In this document: positions 1 through 12,351 of the stretch, one piece after another
Layout of the letters: every line of letters begins with the position of its first letter
Position numbering within the stretch: position 1 is the stretch's first letter
Assembly (NCBI GenBank): GCA_963669155.1
Contig: OZ022588.1
Coordinates: 6,720,679 to 6,784,678, forward strand
Source: Arbacia lixula
Taxonomy: Eukaryota > Echinodermata > Echinoidea > Arbacioida > Arbaciidae
DNA length: 64,000 nucleotides
Reading direction: 5' to 3'
The notes under the pieces: generated by a model
Told to the model about the DNA's origin: nothing
Seen by the model: the letters and a program-made list of their open reading frames with translations, nothing else
Databases searched by the model: none
Translations under genes and position numbers: made by a program

Positions 1-23
1 CAATTCCTTTGAGCTGTAGTGTA
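1..23. repeat. Right end of a TA-flanked foldback MITE, cut by the window edge
   Basis: The first 21 bases match the right terminus of the complete element at 15198-15419 (ending GAGCTGTAGTG) and are followed by TA, the expected target duplication. The rest of the element lies outside the window. Confidence 0.75.
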
Positions 24-3000
24 CAAAGTATGTTTTTCATTTTTCTTCCTCTTTTACCATTTCTTCTTTGCCCTCATTACATAACATTCAGCCTTTGTTT
101 CTCCACCTTCTCATTCCTCCTCAACTTCCTCCCAACCACCACCACACCCCCTTTCTTCTTTGTGTCTTTGTTATTTATTTTTCAAACGTTCTTTGGTACA
201 GTATGCTCTACCTCCTTAAACTGTATCTTTTCATGTTGTGTGCATGGTGTGCGCTAAAATGTGCTGTAAGTGATCTGCATACTGTAGGTCCCACATTGTT
301 GATGCACCATAAAAACATTTGGTTACAAGATGGAAAGATGAATAACAAGCACTGCAATCACATATTACATAGCAACATTTGAAATATTGACAGGAATAAC
401 AAAATGGAATTCAGTCATAAATTTCTGGTGAGACAAATTCTAGCAGGTATGTACAAGCAAAAGACTGAACAGTGCATGGTTATATCTTTCTTGTATCAAA
501 TATATTAATATTTTGTAAAGGCCTGATTGTAGATCTAACATGACCTCGTCCTCATGTTCCTCATCAAAGCCTCACAAGAAATACCTACATGTACCACCAA
601 TCTTCCCAAGACAGTAACAGTTCAGACTGTGTAAGTTGAATGAATTATATTTCAACTTTCAATTCAAATTAAATATTTCCTTTTCATTCCTCCAAACAAT
701 CTACATTGTTACAAGAGAAACAAAGCCAGATCAAGGCATGGCTACACCACTTCAAACATCCGGTCTTCAGTCTTGATTCTTTGGTCATCTATTGACTCAG
801 TTTACATCCCGAATAATTGACATATCGCAATTGTAAAATAACATCACTTGACATTTCACACCACGACAAAGGCGGACTCATTCAAATTTACATTAATTCG
901 TACACTGCAGATCTAAACCCACCTGTAACTTGTGTGCACCTCTTCAAAGTTCAACTCTCTTACTGATAAAGTGACATTCAACCCGTCCTTCTGGAAAACA
1001 TCAACAGCAGGAAAGAAAATTAAAATTGTTCCACTGAGACTAACAGCAACCTCGAAGCTCTACGAATCTTAAATTTTAGCCAAGGCTATATTGAACAGTA
1101 TAAATATTCCCGTCCGGCGAGGCGAGCGCGATGGCAACCCTCTTCTAAGCCGTACTTCTGGCTGAATGGTATCTGCGAATCCGTTCCTCACTAGCACTGC
1201 ATGCACTGGCGCTGCATGAATGCACTTAACTGCATGTATTGTGGAAACTGTAGCTGTTGAGCGGTGCGCTGCAACCGGTAGCTGCAACAATCAGTGCGAA
1301 TCAATTGAAACAGCGCCATCTCAAGTAATGAACATTATATCTACCGATAATTTCATATTAGTATGGAAAAGTTGCTTTTTAAAGATGTTTTTTTTTTTTC
1401 ATGACTACTTTCTTGCCAACATGCTTTGTCTATCCTCAATCATAGTACATTACGTACATAATTGATAAAGGTACGCCTATAATCGGGGATTGAGTTGAAA
1501 TAACTTCTTCATATATCATGTAATTAGATTTTGATATAAATGTTATAGGCATAACGTACAGAACAAAAACACAAATATATTGTTTAAAATGTTACTGTTT
1601 AAAAATGTTGTTTCTTGCATATCACCAAAATGAATCCAAGTGAATGTAATGATTTGAGGGGGAATCCTTACATGTAGGTACATGTATTTGTAAGTATCTA
1701 AATCCTGTATCGACGTATTAATTCATTGAAGTGTATGAATGTAAAACATGTTCATACTATATTTGTGTGTTCCTGTCTAAGTCTCATGCCATTGAATACA
1801 ATATACAGGCCAACTAAATCCTTTCACCAAAGGTTTTGAAACTCAAGATTCATAATTTACAATTATTCCTAATGTGTTGCTATTTGCACAGTTAGAAAGC
1901 CCCTTTGCGCTTCTCATCAACGTTATTCACTTTATTGTGATCGTTCAATCATGGAATGTACAGTAGGCCTACTAACAACGGGCAAGGTCAAATTTGAAAT
2001 AACTGAAATATTGTGAACCAATACAGTACATTTTTAAAAATGAAAGTATAGTCGTAGATATGAAAATAGTTAGTAGGCCGGCTATCCAATGCTCCTTTAT
2101 GTTTCCATGTTGAGAGTGAATTTAAAAATAGTTCGGTAACCCTATTTCATTTTATGTTTTCAAGACAGTCGGCCAATTTAAAGTACGAAGAAAAGAGATG
2201 TGAAAAACTCTTGCGCAAGACTGTTCTTGACTTTAGTTTTGGATGTGTTAAAACCGGAAATGATAGGTTAATCAAACTGGAAGAGCGCGTGGTGATGGAA
2301 GCTGTGAACAGGTCTTATACAGAAAAAGAAAAAGAGAAAGCATGTGCTTGAAAATAGTAGCTTTTCAACGAAACAACGAGATACTATTAGTTTATCGATG
2401 ATATTGGGTGTAGGACCAATGCCTGAAACTGATTCCTTAAAAAATTCACAGAAAGCCTTTTCACTAAAAGCAGTAACTCTTATTTTTTGCAATCATTAAA
2501 AGTGGCAATCAACATGCTAAGGCTGCCCCAAAAGAAAATATGTACGATTGACCAAACTTTGATTTATGTAAATTTCTCTTTAGTGATGGAAGTCGGTTAG
2601 TGGATGAAGTTCGATATTATATCCTCCAAAGATATAAGAAATGGCACTTCTTTTACCGAAGAAAAAATATAATGGATACAATTGGAGTGTTCAACCTATT
2701 TTTAAGGGGATATCGTTTAAGCATGGATTATCTAAAGCACTAAGTACTAGTTGTTTTCAAAATGTTTGTTTTGTGGTTGCTTTCTTATTTGAAGTAAGAC
2801 ATCATGTATTGTGTTTGTGTAATTACTTTGTAGGTCTAACTTTGAGTATTATCGTTGGATCATTTACCTCAAAACAAAATTAGGCAAAACGCATTTCGTT
2901 TTGCTTTGATCGGTCTGTGACCGCGGTTCGCCTGCCAATATCCAGGGTAATTTGTTTTTATAATTTCTTCATTAAAGTACTAAATGTGATTGTTTACTTT

Positions 3001-3227
3001 TTACCTGCCTCGGCTCTTCCTGCCCACTCTTGCTATATTCTTACTTCTGTATTTTCCCCTTGGAAATAAACACCCGCTCACTCTAAATTTCCTCTCCTCT
3101 CCCCTTCTTTCTATCATCGCCCTTTCCCATCCTCTTTCTCAGCTTTCATCTGCCCTTTTGCCAAGTTTTACTCTCATATCAAGATTTTTCTCTCACCCAT
3201 CCGCTCCCAGCACTGACACAAAAACAC

Positions 3228-3241
3228 CCACCCACACACAC

Positions 3242-3277
<36 letters not shown>

Positions 3278-3350
3278 ACACATACACACACATAGAAAAA
3301 CACAGACACACACACATACACACAGACACACACACACACACACACATAAA
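3228..3350. repeat. (CA)n microsatellite
   Basis: Interrupted CA dinucleotide array directly after a long polypyrimidine stretch. The open frames over it (His-Thr and Val-Cys runs) are artefacts of the repeat. Confidence 0.95.
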
Positions 3351-4109
3351 CATACTTTGTGTTCCTTCACTTCAAAAGCAAGTTTTGACCACTATGTACA
3401 TGTTCTATCAAAGGTTTGGAACAGTTTAAGCTCATCAAATCTGCATTAATGATCTACATTGATTTTCTACTCTCGAGCAGTATACCATTAACAAGAGAGA
3501 AACTCTTAAATGAAATCATCAAAATGAGGCTCTGAGAAATCAGTTTTAAATATTGTTCTGCTTTTTTGAGATCCAATTCATTTGCAGAATTTCATTCTCA
3601 TTTCAGTACAGCTTTACAAAACTTCTCACTTCATTATTGGTAGTGCAAAGACACACACATGTCCCAGTTCTCATAATTTAAATAGTTCTTTATTTGAATA
3701 ACATCATTGTAAATAATACAGTTGCGTGCATGCAGAAACATGGAACAAAATCGCATCATATTAGTGATGGAACTGAATGAGATTTAACGGTGCTGATAGA
3801 AATGAAATGATTGTACTGGCTCTCTTTTTTACCATGTTTTTTTTCCAAGCACAGACCATGTTATACTCTACATGATACACCATACAGTCATAATTTTTTT
3901 TATATAAAGGCCATGTTTGATACAAATGAGGAACACCATACATCTCGTTTTTGACAATGAAAAGTTAATCAGTACTTTTGTCTGAAGTTATGGCTGTTTG
4001 TACATGCAGTTGGTGTATTCTGTACCAGCATCATACAACTGTTACATGTTACACATGTAAAATGGAAAAACATGACATATTACAAATTAGGTGTTAAATC
4101 ATCAAAGTT

Positions 4110-4405
4110 TGGGCACCTTTGAAAACTTATTAAAATTCAGTTATTACTCGAATAAAGCTGAAACTGACACAGCATAAAGTCAAGGGATGTCAACATTCTT
4201 AGAAGGTGTTGTAATATTTCATAAATTACTTTTCTTACAATAATCCTGTGAATATGAAATTAGATTTTCACATTTGGACAAGTTTGGGTATACAAATGTG
4301 TATGATGATGATGATGATGATGTGTCAATTTCAGCTTGATTGAAGTTGCAATTTATCTTTAATCATTTTTCAAAAGTGTCAGAAGTGTTTTTGGACACCT
4401 TGTCT
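4110..4405. repeat. Diverged copy of the 600-bp foldback family
   Basis: The left part (phrase GTCAAGGGATGTCAA near 4180) and the right part (GTGTCAATTTCAGCTTGATT near 4322) match the two arms of the complete palindrome at 32561-33170. The centre is shortened and partly replaced by a (GAT)n run. Confidence 0.6.
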
Positions 4406-4415
4406 AATGTACACG

Positions 4416-4700
4416 TACAACTGACACTTTAAATGTTTCAGGATTCCATAAATGAAGATGAAGTCTCTGGAAAAGAAAACAAGACAGTGAAATACGTAGT
4501 CAGGATTTGCATTCACATTGAATATGCTATAAATCAGTATCATACAACTGTTACATTTCATACTTGGACAAACATGGCACATAACAACTGTTTTTTTTTT
4601 TTCAACATGACAAAAATATCATGTAAATGTGCAACTGACACATGAAATGTTTCAGGACTTCATAAACGAAGATGAACTCTTTGGAAAAGTATACATAAAT
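4416..4700. repeat. Tandem duplication, period about 210 bp
   Basis: A block at 4416-4490 containing AAATGTTTCAGGATTCCATA recurs at 4626-4700 as AAATGTTTCAGGACTTCATA, with the same flanking order. It is non-coding and diverged. Confidence 0.7.
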
Positions 4701-5796
4701 CAGACATATAAGATATTTGTATTACTTACAAAATTGACAAATTTCTTCACTTTCCAACATCTTGTGCATTTGTGGTATTCAACCATTCTCAAAATGATAT
4801 ATTAAGATGTGTATTATCATTAATGGTGTATGTGTGCATTTGCGTGCAGCGGAGATATTTTACTTGAAAAACTAGTTTATTTGTATTTGCTGATACCTGT
4901 TATGCTCATGGAAGTATTAATACCATTAACAGAACGGGACAAGCGAAATGAGACTGGACATTTCTTTTGTTCTCTCTGAGAAGCCGTTGCCACACAATCA
5001 TGTTCATAATTGTTCAAACACCTGAACAGCACCTGTTAAGAACACATAACTTTTCAGCAGCGTGGCACATGGGTTCAAAGAAAGAAAGTTGCTTCATATC
5101 CTTCCATAACATATCCCTGGAAATACCTAGTCATAATTTGCAACAGTACAGTAGAGATTATTCCCCCTTCCTACTTGTGCTGTCATGGTTCAAACACGCT
5201 GCCTTTCCCTAAGGAAGGGTGCCATTTTTGCGAGGAATCCACAGGACTGCAATAGTCCTAAAAGATGTCCTTTCCATGTGATGGGTGTTGTGACAGGCAT
5301 CACTGGGTTCTTCTAGCATTCCATCTGCTCTATATAATTGTCTCGAGGGAGGGGGTGGAATACACATGCCACCCCCCCCCCCCTTCTCCCCCTATATGAC
5401 GTTTAATGACTGCATTCATTACAATTTGATCTGAAATCTGTCCAAATCAGACTCATCACTATCTTGTGACACAAACTTCATGTGTATTGTCAGTTTTCTT
5501 CCGCCTCTTTTGATATCACTTTCAGGCAATTAGAATTCAAATTTCTGACAAAAAATTAAAATTCCTTTGAAATAAAAAGTTAAAGACTCTTGATATAAAT
5601 TCATTTTGTGTCACTCATCAGTTCCTTTATTCTATAAAGGAAACTTATTAAAACCATGTTTTCTTCTAGATATTGTGATTTTTACACAATTTTATGTTTT
5701 AGGCCTGCACAAGGGATATACAACTTTGATCTTAAATGCATTCACATAAACCCATACTACTGCTTCAGTTTGTGACAGGTGCTTTCAGCTGAAGGT

Positions 5797-6234
5797 TAGC
5801 CTATCTGATATGCCTCGCGCTGTATACAGTTTCTACACAAAGGCCTATCATCACTTATACTCCTCATGAACGTTTCATTTGTTTATATTGACATTGTTTC
5901 AGGTTCGTAGAAAATCTACACACCTTGTGCTAAGCTCTGTCACAAATATTTATATCCATAGACCGATATAAGCCAATAAACAAGGAATCTGTGACGTCAT
6001 ATGAACCAATAAACTCGGAACTGGGAAGTAATATGTGATTGGTTGAATAAAAAGCAGCAATGACCAAATAAGGTAAGCCTTATGAATCATACATGAAAAA
6101 TACTCTTGTCACGCATACGATAAACATATATAAATAGTGATGAGGGTATGAGTGATGGTAGGCCTCATGCTGCATTTTTTTGACTGCCGTTGCATAGAAA
6201 CTGCCATACAGTGCGAGGCATATCGGATAGGCTA
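5797..6234. repeat. Foldback MITE of about 440 bp
   Basis: The left arm starts TAGCCTATCTGATATGCCTC. The right arm, read on the minus strand, starts TAGCCTATCCGATATGCCTC and continues in parallel for about 40 bases. The unpaired centre holds CCAATAAAC and CCAATCAC-like boxes. It belongs to no family I can name. Confidence 0.7.
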
Positions 6235-6654
6235 GCTGTAGGGGAGTAAGAAGATTGCTACTCTTAACCCTAAACATACCACATTTGCATTGTTTCACCA
6301 TCAATACGCACAAATCACTTGTAGCAGCATTTCATCTGGCAAACTGAGTGTTAAAAGCAATGCTTAGAATGCCGTGCTAGTCCATTGCTTCACTGGATTG
6401 AAGAACACTTGTGGACAACCCAAACAGGATTGCTGTTATGGTGAGCAAGAGAAAACTACTGCCGTTTTAACAAACCGAGCCCCTCATCTAGGTCTGTCTG
6501 TCTGGGGCTTGTTGACTCTTTCAAAGCTATCTTTGGTGTATTTTCCTGGATAATGTCTTCTCCACATTGCTCTATGAAAATTGTGTGTCTCTCTCTCTAG
6601 ATAACAAATCCTAGAGACATCAAGATCCATCTGCAAATGACACGTTCATATTTC

Positions 6655-6835
6655 TGAGCCATGTTGCACATAGATTATTCAATGTTTGTCCTCACTACTG
6701 ATCACCATGACAACATCTACACAAAGGATAATTGTTCAGAGTTCATTGACTGGTTCTTTCCACAGGTGATTTCAATTGTTGTAAGTGACAATGCTTGAAC
6801 AGATATGCAACATGAGCCCTGGGCTACGGCAAGAT
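6655..6835. repeat. Diverged copy of the GGGCCATGTTGCATATAGG foldback family
   Basis: Starts near GAGCCATGTTGCACATAGAT and ends near ATGCAACATGAGCCCTGGG. These are degraded versions of the two arms of the better copy at 34145-34313. It sits just beyond the CDK9 stop codon, so it is probably part of the CDK9 3' UTR. Confidence 0.55.
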
Positions 6836-6851
6836 ATGTCAACAACCTTCC

Positions 6852-9800
6852 TCAAAAGACACGATCATAGTTCTGGTCTGTGGCAGGCTGTGATGGTCTG
6901 TTGGAATGGGTGTGGTGTGGGTTCCTGTGGTTCCCTCCTCCTCCCCCACCTCCTCCTCCCCCTCCACCAGCAGGATGCGGATGCTGCTGGATGCGTCGCC
7001 GTGGCGTCAGATACTCAAACATGGACTGGTTGTGCATGGAGAGCATCCGCTCCAGGCTGCAAGGCATCGGATCCACCCAGAAGAAGTCGTGGTTCAGCGC
7101 CGTATCTGCATCCACCCGCGACTTTGGGTCCAAATTCAGGAGCTTGTCGATGAGGTCCAGGGCTTGCTGGTCCTTGACGTAGCTCCGTAGACGCTCCTTA
7201 ACCTTGCGCTTCTGTCCCTTGGGAAGCTCCAGCGTGTGCGACAACTCCAGCTTTTCCAGCCCCGGCCAGACCGTGGCCGTGATGGACCCACACAGGTGGC
7301 TGATGAGTGTCAGCTGGTGCTGCTCTGTGTTCCCCTGCATGATCGGGCTGCGCGTCCACATTTCCGCCATGATACATCCTGCGCCCCAAAGGTCAATGGC
7401 TGGTCCATAATTCCGCTCCCCCAGGAGGAGCTCCGGCGGGCGGTACCACAGCGTCACCACTCTGTTCGTGTACCGGTTCGGCTGGTCGCCTTTCGGCAAA
7501 CTGAACGCCCGCGCCAGTCCAAAATCGGCGAGTTTCAGCGTGCCGGATTTGGTGATGAGAATATTTGCAGCCTTCATGTCCCGGTGAAGCACCTTGTTGC
7601 TGTGGATGTAGTAGAGTCCATTAAGGAGTTGTTTGATGACAGATTTGATCTCTCCGAGAGAGAACTTGACGTTGGTGTTGCTAAGGAGTCCAGCCAAGTC
7701 ATGTTCGCAGAACTCAAACACCAGGTAGATGCTGCCCTTGTACCGATTGTACGGAGTTGCTGAAACAAAGTGTTACAAAATCTGTTACGCAGTGTTACCA
7801 AAAGTTTTTCTATTTTCTAATTAGTATTTGCTAGCTAACAAAGAAAGTTGACAAATCATATATTACATTCATTTCTCCTCTATCTCATGTCAGTAACAAT
7901 GTGGGTAAAGTCATACATTATCAAGGGTAAAATACATAATCAGTACAAAGTACACCATAGATGCACATCTAACTTCCCTGTTTCTTCCATTAAAACCAAA
8001 AATAAAAAAAACAACAACAACTTTAGTCCTACAGATCTCTAAGACAGATTTCTCTGCTATCATACTGTCTGAATGTCACAATGTGGCTTAAGTCACACTG
8101 CTAAACAACAGTAACATACACAATCAGAAACGAAATATTTCTCAAGCAGCCTTGCCCCATATAAATAAACGTAGATCTTATGCAAATACAAACACACCTT
8201 TTGTCCTACAATTCCTCAGAAAACATTTGTCCTCTTTTAAATGCATGTCACAATTGGTTAAGTCATACTTCCTAAGCAGTAAAATACATTATCAGTACAT
8301 CATACATGAACATCCCCCCCCCCACCCCCCGAACAATGTGGGAACAGTCATACTTTCTTAACAGTAAAATACATCATCACAACAATGTAGATGGATTTGT
8401 AAAGCACCCCACTCCATATCAATAAACAAAGATACAATACAAACACACCTTTGGTTCTGCAGATCTCTAAGAGAGGGACAACATTATCATGTCGCAGCAG
8501 CTGAAGAATCCGAATCTCCCTCAGAGCTGTGATAGGGAACTGTCAAAAGAAGGAAATCAGAGAGACGTGCCAGATAAGCTTGGATTGCAACATCTGAGAA
8601 TGAAACATTTCAATCCTCGCTGGTGGCTAAAATCCCTCAAACAGTTTCTTTGAATAGTATTCAATGTGAACAATTCATACCTTACTCTACGAAATCTATG
8701 TCAAATGACTATAAGTCCGAATATAAAATACTTGCAGGCTTTGCAGCACCTAGATATCACATTGATTTGACACAGAAATAGGTTTGCAAAAGTTAAGCCA
8801 GAAGTATCTAAAAAATATGACAAGTCATGAATATTTGACAAAAGTATGCCATGTAGTCCAGGAAGACAACATCTGCTTGGGCTCATAATTATACCTGAAC
8901 AGTAATATTCCCCATTCAATGTCGTGACAGTTCAATGACATTTTCAATGGTAGATGTACAGGGTAGCTTAGTAGTAGCTTACCCCTTCTTTCTCGTTCTC
9001 CATCAACACCTTCTTGAGAGCGACTATCTTGCCGTTCTTCTTGTGCCTCGCCTTGAACACCTCCCTGCATGATTCATAAGAAGAAAAAAAATTTGGTAAG
9101 GTCGACCAGGAACATGGAAGAAGTATTCTTACAAATCTGATGGTTCTCAAAACTCCATTCAGATTTAAATTTTACAGTGTGCGATAAAGGATTCCAATTC
9201 ACAAAGAATGACTAGTCTACAGTCAGTCTATAGAATGACAGAATTACATTTGTTGCAACACTAGTACAGTAGTACAGCAAAGATAAGTATTGACAGGCTA
9301 ACATATTGTGCCCAGAAAATATGAATTTAGAGTCTTTTACTTAGACACCTAGACATCCTAGACTCTATATCACATGCCCTAGCCCCGGGACTGCTCCCGC
9401 GCAGCGGGAGCCCACTCACTGTGTGAGCGGGCTGGTCGCAGTAATCACATGCCCCTAAATTTGTTGCCAAAAATATTGTTCATATTTCTTGTTATATAAC
9501 TGAGTATGAATTTGTATGGCAATCATACTACGCAGTCAAGCAACTGGCATCTCTTTTATTGACTGAGTGTGTAGTTCAGTTGCAGCGTGTGTCAAATTAA
9601 AAGATGGTAAATTGGTATTTGTGCCGATGACTTCAGCCAGGTTTTAATCTAAACATTATGAAGATGTTTCAGTTAAGGATAACAAAGTTGACTCATATTC
9701 ATAATCTAGATAACATTCATAATGTCTCTCACGCTGTCTTGAAAGAAGCATTTTTCAAAACTTCACAACTAACGTCTTCCTTGACCTTGTCAAGCCTCCT

Positions 9801-10064
9801 TGTCCAAACATTGAACTGAAGATTGTAAACGGGAAGAAAAGACTTCTGAAATTGAAAAATAAAAATAAAATGAAAAACATACCCGAAAGTTCCTTGACCG
9901 ATCTTGGCGACTTTCTCATATTTAGACACTTCATCACAATGAGGAAATTCTACGGAATCCCTCTGATAAGGAGCCATAGTCATCTTGTAGCCCTGAGAAG
10001 TTGCGGCTTGACCAGGCGGTCCGGCAAAAGGAGCCCCTTTGCTGCTACTACTAGTTTCAGCCAT
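6852..10064 (-). CDS. CDK9: Cyclin-dependent kinase 9 (P-TEFb catalytic subunit), 4 exons
   Basis: CDK9 with cyclin T phosphorylates the RNA polymerase II C-terminal domain, DSIF and NELF to release paused polymerase in the nucleus. Coding exons on the minus strand: 10064-9883, 9064-8983, 8539-8449, 7759-6852. All junctions are GT-AG and the phases agree, giving 420 aa (human short form 372). Visible motifs: glycine loop GQGTFG (56-61), ATP-binding Lys78 in VALKKVL, catalytic HRDMKAAN with Asp179, DFG Asp197, T-loop Thr216 in NRYTNRVVT, and the APE-equivalent RPPE. The stretch ALREIRILQLL at exon 3 replaces the PSTAIRE helix, as in CDK9. Extra features are a 35-residue Ser/Ala/Gly-rich N-terminus before YQRDSVEF and a run of about 12 glycines near the C-terminus, which ends in DRVF like other CDK9 proteins. 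The first ATG has a good context (aacATGG); an in-frame upstream ATG exists (separate entry). Confidence 0.96.
7890..8240. repeat. Intronic tandem copies of the CDK9 exon 3 donor edge
   Basis: The true exon edge at 8449-8490 (plus-strand reading CCTTTGGTTCTGCAGATCTC) has decayed relatives at about 8022-8065 (TTTAGTCCTACAGATCTCTA) and 8195-8235 (CCTTTTGTCCTACAATTCCT). Each is followed or preceded by a shared intronic block with ACAATGTGG and AAGTCATAC, which is seen at 7890, 8075, 8250 and 8334. The copies are too diverged to act as exons. Confidence 0.75.
9369..9456. mobile_element. 63-bp GC-rich double-hairpin element with 12-bp target duplication
   Basis: The insert 9381-9443 starts AGCCCCGGGACTGCTCCCGC and ends GGGCTGGTCGCAGTA. 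It contains hairpin 1 (GCTCCCGC-GCAG-CGGGAGC) and hairpin 2 (CTCACTGTGTGAG with flanking CCC/GGG remnants); ACTGC near the start pairs with GCAGT at the end. ATCACATGCCC occurs at both sides (9369 and 9444). It lies in CDK9 intron 1. Other copies are at 12526, 50680 and 51795. Confidence 0.8.
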
Positions 10065-10166
10065 GTTGCTTCGTTGCTTCAACGTTGTGGAAATTCCGCG
10101 AATCTGACGTGAAACTGATGCATATGGGACTGAAATAGCTTTAAGATCCGCCAGACGCTTCGCCAT
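10065..10166 (-). other. In-frame N-terminal extension of CDK9 exon 1 (possible long isoform)
   Basis: The frame stays open upstream of the CDK9 start to an ATG at 10166 with a fair context (gtaATGG). This would add 34 residues, beginning MAKRLADLKAISVPYASVSR, with six arginines or lysines and one or two acidic residues. Mammalian CDK9 has a known long form with an N-terminal extension, but this extension is shorter and I see no similarity to it. It may simply be 5' UTR. Confidence 0.35.
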
Positions 10167-10260
10167 TACATCAACTCACCCAAAATATTAGCACACTTGT
10201 TCCCTTCGGGCAAGTTTTCTTAGTTTTCCCATTTTCTCTGTTTAGCTTTTTGTGCCAGGT

Positions 10261-10306
10261 GTGCATTTATTGTCACCAACAATGTGCATTTATTGTCACT
10301 AATAAT
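10261..10306. repeat. Two tandem 23-bp units upstream of CDK9
   Basis: The units begin GTGCATTTATTGTCAC and differ at two positions near their ends (CCAACAAT against CTAATAAT). They lie about 200 bp upstream of the CDK9 start codon, so a regulatory role is possible but unproven. Confidence 0.8.
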
Positions 10307-11189
10307 GCACAAGAATCACACTGAGGAGTATTTCATCTGATACAGAAAGGATTAAAATAAGAAAGTGTGAAAGATAGTGTTTATTGTATGATGTCGTTGT
10401 TTTGAGTAAAATAACTATCGCATTATTTGTAAATGTCATATTAAATGCTAATCATGCTTTGACTAGTATACACACCAATAATAATTAAAGTTGGAAGAAA
10501 ATGTTTCTTTCAAGAGCTGGAAGAAATATATCGGGTTGAAAGTTAAGGCCAGTTCAAGCCAGCTTGGCTACGGTTACAGTTGTTTTTATCCTACAGGAAT
10601 TATTTACCCTTAAGGAGAAAATTAAGGCCCTAGGGACAAAGAGTTCAGAAAATTTGAAAGATTGAGGAAATATAGTGACTGGAAATAAAGATAAGACAAT
10701 TAACTGAGATCGAGGGAAAAGGGAGAAAAAGAAGAAGAAAATGAAAGAAAATTACATGGAAGAAAACAGACGACGAGTAAACGCAAAAAGCAAATTATAC
10801 TATAATCGGAGACGTGGGACAGTCCCACCTCTCTGATAGGTTAGCCTATATGTAGGTATATCTCTATGAAAATAGCGTCCTGGAAATAAGATCAAAAGTT
10901 GTTGTTGACCTCGTTGTTTTTATTCATTCACTTATAAAAATACAAAAACATACCGATGTAAAGTATTTGAAACGTCATAAATCATAATAACAAGCATGAA
11001 ATGAGAACTAGAAAAAGGCTATAGTCTAATTGTAAGTTAATTCTCTGCGGGTCAGAATATAATAATTTGACATAGTTAATATAATGTTACTTAATCAATA
11101 AAAAAAAAACAGATACAAAATAATCACAATTAAAGATCAACAATATAAACAATAATTGTGTTTCAGTGATTGGGCCTGGGATACTAGTA

Positions 11190-11368
11190 CAGTGAAACCT
11201 GTCTTTAGTTGCCACCCAAGGGAAACACTAAAGTGTGGCCTTTATAGACAGGTGGCTGCTACGGACAGGTTCTTTAATACATGATCTCTCTTTGGGGGAA
11301 TTATTTTAGTGGCCACTATAGACAGGTTGGCTGCTATAGACAGGTGGCCACTGAGACAGGTTTGACTG
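11190..11368. mobile_element. TA-flanked MITE with CAGTGAAACCTGTC terminus
   Basis: The left end CAGTGAAACCTGTC and right end GACAGGTTTGACTG are imperfect inverted repeats flanked by TA on both sides. The interior repeats the phrase TATAGACAGGTGGC. CAGT termini and a TA duplication fit pogo/Tigger-type Tc1/mariner elements (family knowledge). Diverged relatives are at 31565-31716 and 43661-43845. Confidence 0.75.
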
Positions 11369-12263
11369 TATTTGACTCCTCTAGTCGGCTCTATATTATA
11401 GTCAATCAATTAGTCAGTCAATTCCGTTCTTTTTTTTTTTTTTTGCAGGATTGACTCTGGTTATGTTTTGCAACGGTGACCATGAGTGCATTGGAGAAAC
11501 GTTTACTCTAGCCTCTTGTCGAAGCCCTGGCGGCTGCTACCCGAGCGAAGACGCACTTTACTATTGGTAGTTAAAAAGCTGCTCCATTTCGTATTTGGCC
11601 TTTTATTAAAATATCTACTAAGTAATGACTTTCTTTCGTCTGTTAAAAAGGGCATTCAAATAGATAATGAAAATTCGTTCTTCATGATTGAAAAGTCATT
11701 CATTGTTTGGATTATGTCAAGAGGATCAATACTGGCGACTTTTTCTAGGGCGCATTTTATGGGAGCAAAAGCTGTATAAGATCCATGGCGATGACGTCAT
11801 TTTAATAGTCGTATTTTATTCGTTTAGGGCCATTAAAACAAAATTCTATCAAAATACTGTAATAGATATCTTCTAAAAAATATTATGCAATAATATAATA
11901 AATAAAATTTTAAATAGTGTGTATTTTATGACGGGAAAAATTACATTCTTTGAAAAAAAGCGAGAGAAATTATTATGTAGACTGGATTACAGGCTATTAC
12001 AGTTCGTCCGCCAATCATATTCCATGATTTGTGTCACACCTCCGCCACACACTCGCAGCTGTATGGTAGGTCTGTTTTCCATTACACGGAATTCCCATAC
12101 TCGGTACGGTAGAGTGGTACCGGCGTATAGTGTGCGTATGCGTACCGTTGGCGTACACTTTTTTCGTGTTACCAAACCAACTGTTCCAAAGTTCAAGAAC
12201 TTCAAGGCCAAGCGCAAGGGCGTGATAAGGAATTTTACACGTAGTGTTTGCAGAGGCCAGAGC

Positions 12264-12317
12264 TATAAAAAACATTAGGCCTGTTCAGATCGTAGTTTCA
12301 GCTGTAACAAGTTAAAG
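12264..12317 (+). promoter_or_regulatory. Candidate KYAT3 core promoter and untranslated first exon
   Basis: A TATA-like box (CTATAAAA, about 12263-12270) is followed 25-30 bases later by TTTCAGCTG, which could hold the start site, and then by a strong splice donor AAAG|GTAAGT with the exon ending at 12317. This is a suitable untranslated first exon for splicing to the acceptor at 14120. No transcript evidence is available, so exon 1 is inference. Confidence 0.4.
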
Positions 12318-12351
12318 GTAAGTTGTACCATTAATTGTTATATGTAGACTG

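Larger units (their letters stand above)
24..6851. other. Region downstream of CDK9 with no recognised gene
   Basis: No open frame here has a recognisable domain or a convincing exon structure. The part next to 6851 must include the CDK9 3' UTR on the minus strand, but its end cannot be fixed; AATAAA in minus orientation occurs near 5625-5640. The rest holds a polypyrimidine tract (about 2995-3190), a CA microsatellite, a poly-C run near 5370, and several repeats listed separately. A short GC-richer patch at 1100-1290 could be regulatory, but nothing proves it. Confidence 0.6.
10167..12263. other. Divergent intergenic region between CDK9 and KYAT3
   Basis: No gene is recognised. It should contain the CDK9 promoter next to 10167; no clear TATA box is seen there. 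Notable contents are a 23-bp direct repeat at 10261-10306 and a TA-flanked MITE at 11190-11368. The stretch 11940-12260 has scattered open frames on both strands without a recognisable domain. Confidence 0.6.

Noticed and set aside
1069-1465. Possible first exon or small gene in the GC-richer patch
   Set aside because: Frames on both strands lack similarity, conserved motifs and clear splice signals.
2154-2351. 65-codon frame with charged residues
   Set aside because: No domain, no splice partners, and length expected by chance.
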